A stretch of 64,000 nt of DNA, from NCBI RefSeq assembly GCF_024171945.1, contig NZ_JAMTCR010000003.1, positions 486,211-550,210 of the forward strand, given 5' to 3'. A program made the translations under genes and the position numbers. The notes under the pieces are model-generated. The model searched no databases and had not been told where the DNA came from. It saw nothing but the letters and a program-made list of their open reading frames with translations. Below are positions 53,330 through 61,235 of this stretch, in pieces. How positions within the stretch are numbered: position 1 is the stretch's first letter; the number at the start of each line of letters is the position of its first letter. The DNA is from Actinokineospora globicatena. GTDB lineage: Bacteria > Actinomycetota > Actinomycetes > Mycobacteriales > Pseudonocardiaceae.

Positions 53330-54223
53330 ATGGCTGACCAGAGCACGCGCCGCGATCCGCGCACCCAGTACCCGGGCCCGGTGGCCGACGGGGACGACAT
53401 CGAGCACCCGGGGCGGACCAGCCAGATGGACAGCGAGCCCGACCACGGGGAGCGCACGTACCGGGGGTCCGGACGGCTCACCGACACCGCAGCCGTCATC
53501 ACCGGGGGTGACTCCGGCATCGGCCGCGCGGTGGCGATCGCGTTCGCCCGCGAGGGGGCTGACGTGCTGATCACGTGCCTGCCGGACGAGGAGGAGGACG
53601 CCAAGGCCACGGCGGCGTTGGTCACCGACGCGGGGCGGCGGGCCGAGGTCGTGCTCGCGGACCTGACCGTGGAGTCCGAGAACGCGCGGGTCGTGGACCA
53701 GGCCGTCGCCGCGTTCGGTCGGATCGACGTGCTGGTGTGCAACGCCGCCTACCAGATGTCGCGCGACGGCGGCTTGGCCGAGATCGACACCGCCCAGTTC
53801 GACCGAGTCCTCAAGACCAACGTCTACGCCCTGTTCTGGCTCTGCAAGGCTGCCCTACCGCACCTGGGGCCGGGCGCGTCGATCATCACGACGTCCTCCG
53901 TCCAGGCGTTCCAGCCGTCCCCGCACCTGCTCGACTACGCCGCGTCCAAGGGCGCGATCGTGAACTTCACCAAGGGCCTGGCGCTGGACCTCGTCGACCG
54001 GGGCATCCGGGTCAACTCGGTGGCGCCCGGGCCGGTGTGGACACCGCTGATCCCGGCGACCATGCCGCCCGACAAGGTCAAGTCCTTCGGCGCCCAAGCT
54101 CCCCTCGGCCGCCCCGCGCAGCCCGCCGAACTCGCCCCCACCTACGTCTACCTGGCCTCCCAGGAGTCCGGCTACGTCACCGGCGAGACCATCGCCGTCA
54201 CCGGCGGCTCCCCCATCACCTGA
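53330..54223 (+). CDS. Short-chain dehydrogenase/reductase (YhxC/GSP39-type)
   Basis: This 297-residue SDR has an N-terminal extension, then AVITGGDSGIGRAVAIAFAREG (NAD(P) binding), VLVCNAAYQ and the Tyr-Lys pair in LLDYAASKGAIVNF, ending ETIAVTGGSPIT. The extension and sequence match general-stress SDRs of the YhxC type. The ATG follows GGAGG. The substrate is unknown. Confidence 0.9.
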   Translation: MADQSTRRDPRTQYPGPVADGDDIEHPGRTSQMDSEPDHGERTYRGSGRLTDTAAVITGGDSGIGRAVAIAFAREGADVLITCLPDEEEDAKATAALVTDAGRRAEVVLADLTVESENARVVDQAVAAFGRIDVLVCNAAYQMSRDGGLAEIDTAQFDRVLKTNVYALFWLCKAALPHLGPGASIITTSSVQAFQPSPHLLDYAASKGAIVNFTKGLALDLVDRGIRVNSVAPGPVWTPLIPATMPPDKVKSFGAQAPLGRPAQPAELAPTYVYLASQESGYVTGETIAVTGGSPIT

Positions 54224-54295
54224 TCCCGCGCACGTCCAGACGCGACAGTTGCTCCCCCTGGGACCCAGCCGGGAGGGGAGAGCTTAGGGTGCACC

Positions 54296-54913
54296 GTGCG
54301 GTTCAACCTCCTGCCTACGGACACGGCCTTCTACGACCTCTTCGGGAAGTCGGCCAACCACCTCGTCGACGGCGCGCGGCTGCTGGCCGGGCTGCTCGGC
54401 CCCGGTAGCGACCACGCCGAGGTGGCCGAGCGGGTGAGAGAGGTCGAGCACCGCTGCGACGAGGTCACGCACGAGACGATCCGCCGGTTGAACTCGACGT
54501 TCATCACCCCGTTCGACCGGGAGGACATCTACCGGCTGGCTGGCGGGCTCGACGACGTCATGGACGACATGGAGGCCGCCGCCGACTACGTCCACCTCTA
54601 CGCGATCGCGGACCTCCCGCCGGGCGCGGCCGAGCAGATCGACCTGCTCGGGAAGGCGGCCGACCTCACCGCGGCCGCGATGCCCCGGCTGCGCGACATG
54701 CGCGGTCTCGACGAGTACTGGATCGAGGTCAACCGGCTGGAGAACCTCGGCGACGGCATCTACCGCAAGAGCCTGGCGACGCTGTTCTCCGGCGCCTACG
54801 ACGCGCTGACCGTCATGCGGCTGCGCGACGTGGTGGAGCAGCTGGAGGCGGCGCTCGACTCGTTCGAGAAGGTCGCCAACATCGTCGAGCAAATCGCCGT
54901 CAAGGAATCCTGA
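54296..54913 (+). CDS. DUF47/PhoU-like phosphate transport regulator
   Basis: This 205-residue helical protein has FYDLFGKSANHLVDGARLL near the start and NSTFITPFDREDIYRLAGGLDDVMDDME in the middle, typical of DUF47 (PhoU-like). It is one base from the Pit transporter gene and is expected to regulate that carrier. The start is GTG 54296. Confidence 0.92.
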   Translation: MRFNLLPTDTAFYDLFGKSANHLVDGARLLAGLLGPGSDHAEVAERVREVEHRCDEVTHETIRRLNSTFITPFDREDIYRLAGGLDDVMDDMEAAADYVHLYAIADLPPGAAEQIDLLGKAADLTAAAMPRLRDMRGLDEYWIEVNRLENLGDGIYRKSLATLFSGAYDALTVMRLRDVVEQLEAALDSFEKVANIVEQIAVKES

Positions 54914-54914
54914 C

Positions 54915-55910
54915 GTGGAGTTCGCGCTCGTCATCGCGGTCGTCGTCATCGCGCTGGCCTTCGACTACACCAACGGCTTCCACGACGCCGCCAACGCCAT
55001 CGCCACCTCCATCTCCACCAGGGCGCTCACCCCGAAGACGGCGCTGCTGCTCGCCGCGGTGATGAACCTGGTCGGCGCCCTGGTGTCCGAGGGCGTCGCG
55101 AGCACCATCGGCAGCGGCATCATCTCGCCGCCGGGGGACTCCAAGGGCCTGGTGGTGGTGCTGGCCGGGCTGATCGGGGCCATCACCTGGAACCTGATCA
55201 CCTGGTGGCGCGGCCTGCCCTCGTCCTCGTCGCACGCGCTGATCGGCGGGCTCATCGGCGCCGGGCTGGTCGCGTCGGTGACGGTGCACTGGTCGGTCAT
55301 CGTCGGCAAGGTCCTGGTCCCGATGGTGGTGTCCCCGCTGATCGGCTTCTGCCTGGCCTACGCCGTCATGGTCGCCATCGCCTGGCTGTTCCGCCGCGGC
55401 TCGCCGAGCCGGGTCAACCGCGGCTTCCGCACTGCCCAGTCGGTCTCGGCGGCGGCCCTCGCGTTCGGCCACGGCCTGCAGGACGCGCAGAAGACGATGG
55501 GCGTCATCGTCCTGGCCCTGGCGACCGCCGGTCTGCACACGGGCAGCGACGTACCGCTGTGGGTCAAGCTCGCCGCCGCCACCGCCATTGCCCTCGGCAC
55601 CTACGCGGGCGGCTGGCGCATCATGCGCACCCTGGGCCGCCGAGTGATCAAACTCGACCCGGCCAGGGGCGTCGCCGCCGACCTCACAGCCTCCAGCGTC
55701 CTCTACGTCATGGCCATCGGCCTGCACGCCCCGGTCTCCACCACCCACACCATCAGCTCCGCCATCATGGGCGTAGGCGCCACCCGCCGACTCTCAGCCG
55801 TCCGCTGGGGCGTAGCAGGCACCATCGTCTCCGCCTGGATCCTCACCATCCCGATGTCCGCCCTCTTCGCCGGCACCACCTACGCCGTGCTCGCCCTGGT
55901 CATCCCCTGA
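54915..55910 (+). CDS. Pit-family low-affinity inorganic phosphate transporter
   Basis: This 331-residue Pit transporter has the duplicated signature DYTNGFHDAANAIATSISTRAL near residue 15 and LAFGHGLQDAQKTMGVIVLAL near 187, with about ten membrane helices. It takes up metal-phosphate by proton symport. The GTG start directly follows the DUF47 stop, giving the common two-gene phosphate unit. Confidence 0.93.
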   Translation: MEFALVIAVVVIALAFDYTNGFHDAANAIATSISTRALTPKTALLLAAVMNLVGALVSEGVASTIGSGIISPPGDSKGLVVVLAGLIGAITWNLITWWRGLPSSSSHALIGGLIGAGLVASVTVHWSVIVGKVLVPMVVSPLIGFCLAYAVMVAIAWLFRRGSPSRVNRGFRTAQSVSAAALAFGHGLQDAQKTMGVIVLALATAGLHTGSDVPLWVKLAAATAIALGTYAGGWRIMRTLGRRVIKLDPARGVAADLTASSVLYVMAIGLHAPVSTTHTISSAIMGVGATRRLSAVRWGVAGTIVSAWILTIPMSALFAGTTYAVLALVIP

Positions 55911-55941
55911 CTCCGGCGTGACACCAACCCCGAGAGGGACT

Positions 55942-56541
55942 GTGGACAACTACGACGTCAAGAAGGAGGGGGTGGGGTATTCGGCGCGGCGGGGGCGGGT
56001 CGAGGTGGTTGAGGTGCCGGTGATGCGGTTCTTGATGGCTGATGGGCACGGCGATCCCAACACGTCCGAGCGGTACCGTGAGGTGGTGTCGGCGTTGTAT
56101 GCGACCTCCTACGCGGTGCGGGCGGTGGCGAAGGCGGAGCTGGGGCGGGTGCACACCGTTGGGCCGTTGGAGGGGTTGTGGTCGGCGGCGGATCTGGGGG
56201 TGTTCCACACTCGGGACAAGGATGCCTGGCAGTGGACGTTGATGATCGTGCAGCCGGAGTGGGTGACGCCGGAGGTCGTGGCGGTCGCGAAGGAGCGGAA
56301 GCCGCAGGAGACCGACGTGCGGTTCGAGGAGTTCCACGAGGGTACATGCATCCAGACACTCCACATCGGACCCTACGACGCAGAAGGTCCGACCATCGCC
56401 CGGATGCATGACGAGTTCATGCCCGCCGAGAACCTCACCCCGCGCGGACGCCACCACGAGATCTACCTCTCCGACGCCCGCCGCACGGATCCGGCCAAGC
56501 TGCGGACGATCCTCCGCCAGCCGGTGCGGTCGATCAGCTGA
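55942..56541 (+). CDS. GyrI-like effector-binding protein
   Basis: This 199-residue protein has the GyrI-like (AraC effector-binding) fold: VEVPVMRFLMADGHGDPN and QTLHIGPYDAEGPTIARM, then GRHHEIYLSDARR at the C-terminus. The family binds small cationic or hydrophobic molecules and is not a transcription factor by itself. The GTG at 55942 follows GAGAGGGA. Its end overlaps the convergent protease gene by eight bases. Confidence 0.86.
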   Translation: MDNYDVKKEGVGYSARRGRVEVVEVPVMRFLMADGHGDPNTSERYREVVSALYATSYAVRAVAKAELGRVHTVGPLEGLWSAADLGVFHTRDKDAWQWTLMIVQPEWVTPEVVAVAKERKPQETDVRFEEFHEGTCIQTLHIGPYDAEGPTIARMHDEFMPAENLTPRGRHHEIYLSDARRTDPAKLRTILRQPVRSIS

Positions 56542-57625
56542 CCGCGATGGTGGCCCCGAAGCGCCCGGCGACGGTGCTCCACTTGTGCGCGAACATCGTC
56601 GCGCCGCTGTGTCCGATGTGGAGTCCTCGGATCAGGATGCCGGTGCCGTCCGGGTGGTAGGCGTAGAACGGCGCGCCCGAGTCGCCCTTGATGGACGGGG
56701 TGCCGCCGGAGTAGGCGATCAGGTTCTTGGTGCAGGTGTTGGCCGGGTCGCACAGGGTGGCGGTCAGGCTGGTGACCTTGTTGCCGCACCGCTCGCCGGT
56801 CATGATGCCGCTGCGGCAGTACCCGGTGTAGTTGAGGCCCGGATCGGCAGCACCCTTGACCTTGGTCTGCGTGCCGACGGTGTCACCCTTGTAGACGTTG
56901 TTCGTGTACGTGCTGCCGCCGAGGAGTTCCATGTCGAAGGTGGGGAGCGGCTCGCGGAACTTGACCGTGCCCCACGAGTGCGCGTTGACCGGCGACGTGA
57001 TCGCCTTGCCGACGGCGAAGCAGTGCCCCGCGGTCACCATGAACCGCACGTTCGCCGCGTTGAGCACGGTGAACCCGGCGGAGCACGCGTTGACGCCGTC
57101 GGTGATCGCGGCGCCACCCCAGTGCGGCGCTGCGTCGTTCTGCCGGGAGTCGCGGCCGGTGTCAGCCTGCCGGTAGGTGATCACGCCGGGGTGCGCCCGC
57201 AGGACCGGGGCGATCACCTCCAGCGGCGCGTCCGTGCCCACCGCGACGGTGGCGGCCTCGGCGTCGAAGTAGAACCCGTAGGAGTACCGGCCTGCCTCGG
57301 CGTGCCACGCTCGTCGTTCCACATCGGCTAGGGCCGCGTCGACCTGGTCGTGGGTGAGAGCACTGCGGGTGAGCCGAATCCGTGCTCCGGGGACCCGGAA
57401 GTCCTCCTCGGTGGCGGCACTTCCCGGGCCACTCGCGGGCAACACCACGACAAACACCTGCCCGTCGGCGTACACCCCGAGCGCCGAGCTGGCCTCGACA
57501 CGCGCCGAGACGGCGGCGTGGACAGCGTCCGGATCACTGGCTTCAGCACCCGCTTCGCCTGTGGACACCATCACCGCCGAAGCGACTAGGACAACGCTGG
57601 CGACAATCCTCCGTGCGAACGACAT
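56534..57625 (-). CDS. Secreted S1 serine protease (streptogrisin-like)
   Basis: This 363-residue preproprotein has a signal (ARRIVASVVLVASAVMVSTGEAG) and a pro-region. The catalytic domain shows VTAGHCFAVG (His), LPTFDMELLG (Asp) and SIKGDSGAPFYAY (Ser). Several cysteines suit disulfide bonding. It belongs to the alpha-lytic/streptogrisin group, whose members are secreted and self-processed. The ATG at 57625 begins the signal sequence, and the longer upstream frame is not credible. Confidence 0.9.
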   Translation of the reverse strand: MSFARRIVASVVLVASAVMVSTGEAGAEASDPDAVHAAVSARVEASSALGVYADGQVFVVVLPASGPGSAATEEDFRVPGARIRLTRSALTHDQVDAALADVERRAWHAEAGRYSYGFYFDAEAATVAVGTDAPLEVIAPVLRAHPGVITYRQADTGRDSRQNDAAPHWGGAAITDGVNACSAGFTVLNAANVRFMVTAGHCFAVGKAITSPVNAHSWGTVKFREPLPTFDMELLGGSTYTNNVYKGDTVGTQTKVKGAADPGLNYTGYCRSGIMTGERCGNKVTSLTATLCDPANTCTKNLIAYSGGTPSIKGDSGAPFYAYHPDGTGILIRGLHIGHSGATMFAHKWSTVAGRFGATIAVS

Positions 57626-57701
57626 CGTGGGTCCCCGATCATTGCGTGGTTGACCGGTAGTCGCCGCGCGGTGTCCATTCGATAGGGGGCGTACCGGTGA
57701 A

Positions 57702-58625
57702 TCACCCGTTAGGGGCAAGGACGCGGGCCACGACCCGAGCTGTGTCGGCGATCAAGGCATCCGCCCGTTCGGCCCCTTCCTCGTCCCGACTCGTCATCAC
57801 GACCACCACGATCGGCGCCCGCCCCGGCGGCCACACCACAGCGATGTCGTGACGCCCACCGTAGGATGCGCTGCCGGTCTTGTCGCCGACCACCCAGTCC
57901 GCTGGCACCCCGGCCCGGATGACGTCCTCGCCGGTGGTGTTGCCGCGCAGCCAGTCGACGAGCAACGGGCGGTCCTCATCGGACAGTGCGTTGCCGACAA
58001 CGAACTGTCGCAGGTCCGCCGCCATCGCCCTGGGCGTGCTGGTGTCCCTGGTGTCTCCCGGCACGGCGGAGTTCAGGTCGGGCTCTTCGCGATCCACCGA
58101 GGTGACCTGGTCGCCGATACCCCTGAGCTTCGCCTGCAACCCAGACGGCCCGCCGACGCGCCGGAGCAGCAGGTTGCCCGCGGTGTTGTCGCTGTACCGC
58201 ACGGCGGCGTCGCACAGTTCACGCCAGGTCATCGTGCCGCCGACCGCCCGCTCGGTGATCGGCGAGTACTCCAGCAGGTCGGCCGCCAAGATCGGCACCG
58301 GCTCGTCCAACTGCTGCGGGGTGGTCGCGTCCAACACCAGTGCCGCCGCGAACGCCTTGAACGTTGACGCATAAGCGAACCGGTCATCCGCTCGATACGC
58401 GACCGCTCGCTCACTACCAGTGTCCACTGCGTACACCCCGAGCCGGGCATCGTACTTGCCCGCCAACTGCTCGAACTCACGCGCGGGATCGTCGACCTCC
58501 GCCAGCTGACTGGACGACGGAGCCGTCGATGTCCCACCTGGAATCGGTCCCGCCGAGGACGAACACCCCGCCACGACCACTGCCGCCACCACGACCCACA
58601 ATCGCTGGCTCACGCCCGCGAACAC
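57702..58625 (-). CDS. Class A beta-lactamase, lipoprotein form
   Basis: This enzyme of about 307 residues has the four class A motifs: ASTFKAF (catalytic Ser and Lys), YSDNTAGN (SDN loop), EEPDLNS (omega-loop Glu) and DKTGSASYG (KTG). The N-terminus has a hydrophobic segment and lipobox VVAGCSSS, predicting anchoring to the membrane outer face. It hydrolyses beta-lactams. The start is uncertain: GTG 58625 and GTG 58613 are both possible. The neighbouring VOC gene is on the same strand upstream. Confidence 0.88.
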   Translation of the reverse strand: MFAGVSQRLWVVVAAVVVAGCSSSAGPIPGGTSTAPSSSQLAEVDDPAREFEQLAGKYDARLGVYAVDTGSERAVAYRADDRFAYASTFKAFAAALVLDATTPQQLDEPVPILAADLLEYSPITERAVGGTMTWRELCDAAVRYSDNTAGNLLLRRVGGPSGLQAKLRGIGDQVTSVDREEPDLNSAVPGDTRDTSTPRAMAADLRQFVVGNALSDEDRPLLVDWLRGNTTGEDVIRAGVPADWVVGDKTGSASYGGRHDIAVVWPPGRAPIVVVVMTSRDEEGAERADALIADTARVVARVLAPNG

Positions 58626-58638
58626 CCCTCCACCACGG

Positions 58639-59073
58639 TCAGTCGAGGCAGAACTCGTTGCCCTCAACGTCCTGCATCACGATGCAGGACTCGTTCTCCT
58701 CGTCCGCCTCCAGCAACTGCACCCGCATGGCACCGAGCGCGATCAACCTCGCGCACTCGGTCTCAAGCGCGGCGAGCCGCTCCTCCCCCACCAACCCGGT
58801 ACCGACTCGAACGTCGAGGTGCACCCGGTTCTTGACCACCTTGCCCTCAGGAACCCGCTGGAAGTACAGCCGAGGCCCCGCTCCCGACGGATCGCCGCAG
58901 GCGAACGACGCCCCCTGCCTCTCCACGGGCAGCGAACGATAGAACTCCGTCCAATTCGCGAACCCCTCAGGCGGCGGCGGTACGACGTACCCCAACACCT
59001 CGCACCAGAACCGAGCCACCCGCTCCGGCTCCGCGCAGTCAAAGGTGACCTGAACCTGCCTCACCAACCCCAT
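58639..59073 (-). CDS. VOC-family protein
   Basis: This 144-residue glyoxalase-fold protein begins MGLVRQVQVTFDCAEPERVARFW and has VVKNRVHLDV in the middle and VMQDVEGNEFCLD at the end. The ATG at 59073 is chosen because the family start aligns there. It lies 13 bases from the beta-lactamase start and could be cotranscribed. The ligand is unknown. Confidence 0.85.
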   Translation of the reverse strand: MGLVRQVQVTFDCAEPERVARFWCEVLGYVVPPPPEGFANWTEFYRSLPVERQGASFACGDPSGAGPRLYFQRVPEGKVVKNRVHLDVRVGTGLVGEERLAALETECARLIALGAMRVQLLEADEENESCIVMQDVEGNEFCLD

Positions 59074-59222
59074 GCCCCCACCATAGCCGTCCACCTGGCA
59101 CGAGGCGCGATGGCTATGGGACGGCCCCGGGCGAGCCGAACCACGTCGGAGCGTCCTAGGGGCCGCAGGCGCGGTTAGCGGTTGTGCACTTCCTGCGGGC
59201 AGTCGCGCCATAGGGTGGGTTC

Positions 59223-59726
59223 GTGATTGATCAGAAGACGGTGGATGCGGCTGTTGTTGATGCGGGGCTTGCGCTGGCGGAGTTCGAGGGTGCGCGGGCG
59301 TGGTTGAGGGATAGGCCGAGGCTGGTGGATCCGGTGGCGGCTGAGGTTTGGGTTGTTGATCCGGGGTTTGGGCACGTCGTGCTGGTGCGGCACCACACGC
59401 GGGGGTGGGTACCGCCGGGTGGGACTGTTGAGGCTGGTGAGGTGCCGCGGGTGGCGGCTAAGCGGGAGTTGGCGGAAGAGGCGGGGGTTGTGGCTGAGTT
59501 GCTGCCGGTGCCCGCAGCCGTCTCGGTCAGGTCGTTCCGGGCTGACTACGCGCCCACCTTGAGCCTGTCGTACGGCGCGATCGTGCCGCTGGACACGCCG
59601 CTGGGTGGTGAGACCGGTCAACCAGCGCGGTGGCACGACCTGGATGAGGTGTGGGACAGCATGTTCCCCCAGGACCGGGACCGCATCCGTGCCTACGTCC
59701 GGTGGCTGGCAGAACAGGCGGTCTGA
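59223..59726 (+). CDS. NUDIX hydrolase
   Basis: This 167-residue NUDIX protein carries the box GGTVEAGEVPRVAAKRELAEEAG, matching GX5EX7REUXEEXGU around residues 61..83. It hydrolyses nucleoside-diphosphate-linked substrates, and specificity cannot be told. The start is a GTG with a weak ribosome site. Codon use in the first third is less GC-biased than in its neighbours. Confidence 0.9.
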   Translation: MIDQKTVDAAVVDAGLALAEFEGARAWLRDRPRLVDPVAAEVWVVDPGFGHVVLVRHHTRGWVPPGGTVEAGEVPRVAAKRELAEEAGVVAELLPVPAAVSVRSFRADYAPTLSLSYGAIVPLDTPLGGETGQPARWHDLDEVWDSMFPQDRDRIRAYVRWLAEQAV

Positions 59727-59758
59727 CCCCGGGCGGACAACGGTGGTCCACCCGGGGT
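59726..59758. terminator. Hairpin between convergent NUDIX and GH13 genes
   Basis: ACCCCGGGCGGAC (59726..59738) pairs with GTCCACCCGGGGT (59746..59758) with one mismatch around a 7-base loop. It lies between two convergent genes, as expected for a bidirectional terminator. Confidence 0.65.
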
Positions 59759-59765
59759 CGGACTG

Positions 59766-61235
59766 TCACTCGATGGCGAAGAGGTGGTGGTGCCACGGGG
59801 GAAGAGAGACGAACAGGCCCTCTGCGGCGAGTTCGTCGCCCTCGCGGTGGTAGGTCTGCTTGTTGAGGAGTTCGGTCAACTGATGGCTGCGCCCACGTAG
59901 ATCCGACCACGGCAGCGGGACGCGCGCCTGGGACGGAGTCGCTGACAGGTTCACCACAATCAGGTACCGGCGGCCCCTCGCCGGCGTCCACGACCAGGCC
60001 AGGAGGTTGCGGTGGCTGTGGTTGTCCGGCCAGCCATAGGGTTCGGCCAGGGTCCAGGTTCCCGTGCGCACCTGTTCGGCGGCGATGGTGAAGACGAGTT
60101 CGTCGTACCAGGCGGCCAGTTCGTGGTCGATCGGTTCGTCCGGGGCCCGGCGCAGGAACACAGGCGGGCGGGTGCGGCGGCCCTCGAACTGGCCCTCCTG
60201 CCACAGCGTCGCGCCGGGCAGGGTCGCGAGCACCACGGCGGCGGCGCGTTCAGCGTCGTTCGGGAGCTCGTTGGCGACCCGGGGTTCGTCGTGGTTCTCC
60301 AGGAAGCGCATGAGGTGGTTCTGGTAGTCGACGGCCGCGCTCAGGTGGTCGCGGACGGCGGAGGGGTCGAGTCCGATCACGCGGTCGTAGAGCCGCTTGT
60401 CGTAGCAGTAGTCGAAGCCCTGTTGCTGCAGCTCCCACTCCAAATCCCAGTAGGCCTCCGCGATCAGGACCGTCCCGGGATGCAGAGCGCGCAACGCGGG
60501 CAGGACCGTGGGCCAGAAGTCCTCAGCCGGAGCGGGACCGACGCGGTCACCCCAGGTCTTGGCGAACACGTCGTTGGTGGGCAGCATGGCCATGTCGCAG
60601 CGGATGCCGTCGCACTGGTCGGCGATGTCGGACAACGTGCGCACCGCAGCGGCGCGGGCGGCGGTCGAGAAAGCGTTCAACTGCAACACATCCGGCCACG
60701 GCGGGAAGTACGGGTCGCGGCCGCGGGCGATGATCTGGTCTCCCACCGCGAGCCAGGCCTTCGGGTCCGCCGCGAGATCCTCCAGATCCCCCCGCACGAA
60801 CGCCTCCGGGGTCTCCAGCACCCACGGGTGGTCGGGCGCGACGTGGTTGGGCACGTAGTCCAGCACCAGCAGCACGCCACGGTCAGCGAGCGCCGAACGG
60901 GCCGCCGCCAGGCCTTCCGGACCGCCGAGAGCCTCTTCCACCACATAGCGGCGGACGCAGTAGGGCGAGCCCACCACATCGTCGTCGTGCAGGTCCGGCA
61001 GGGCTTGCTCGAACGACTCGCGGATGCTCTCGTCGACCAGGGTGAGCCCCACCTTGCTCCGCTCCCACACCCCCATCAGCCACACCGCGTCGATCCCCGG
61101 CCGGGTTATCGCGTCCCAGGCGGCGGCCGGGACGTCGCCCAGGGTCACGGTCCGACCCGCGGCGCGGGAAAGGCCGTTGAGCCAGGTCGTCGTGTTCACC
61201 TCGTAGATCACCGGTCGGGCGAGCAACTCGGTCAT
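59766..61235 (-). CDS. GH13 alpha-amylase-family enzyme
   Basis: This 489-residue enzyme has the GH13 regions in order: VLDYVPNH (I), GIRCDMAML with nucleophile Asp (II), LIAEAYWD with catalytic Glu (III) and FLENHDEPR (IV). The C-terminal beta domain is present, without a signal peptide. It acts on alpha-glucans or alpha-glucosides in the cytoplasm. Its ATG overlaps the stop of the large glycoside hydrolase gene (ATGA), so the two work together. Exact specificity is not evident. Confidence 0.92.
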   Translation of the reverse strand: MTELLARPVIYEVNTTTWLNGLSRAAGRTVTLGDVPAAAWDAITRPGIDAVWLMGVWERSKVGLTLVDESIRESFEQALPDLHDDDVVGSPYCVRRYVVEEALGGPEGLAAARSALADRGVLLVLDYVPNHVAPDHPWVLETPEAFVRGDLEDLAADPKAWLAVGDQIIARGRDPYFPPWPDVLQLNAFSTAARAAAVRTLSDIADQCDGIRCDMAMLPTNDVFAKTWGDRVGPAPAEDFWPTVLPALRALHPGTVLIAEAYWDLEWELQQQGFDYCYDKRLYDRVIGLDPSAVRDHLSAAVDYQNHLMRFLENHDEPRVANELPNDAERAAAVVLATLPGATLWQEGQFEGRRTRPPVFLRRAPDEPIDHELAAWYDELVFTIAAEQVRTGTWTLAEPYGWPDNHSHRNLLAWSWTPARGRRYLIVVNLSATPSQARVPLPWSDLRGRSHQLTELLNKQTYHREGDELAAEGLFVSLPPWHHHLFAIE

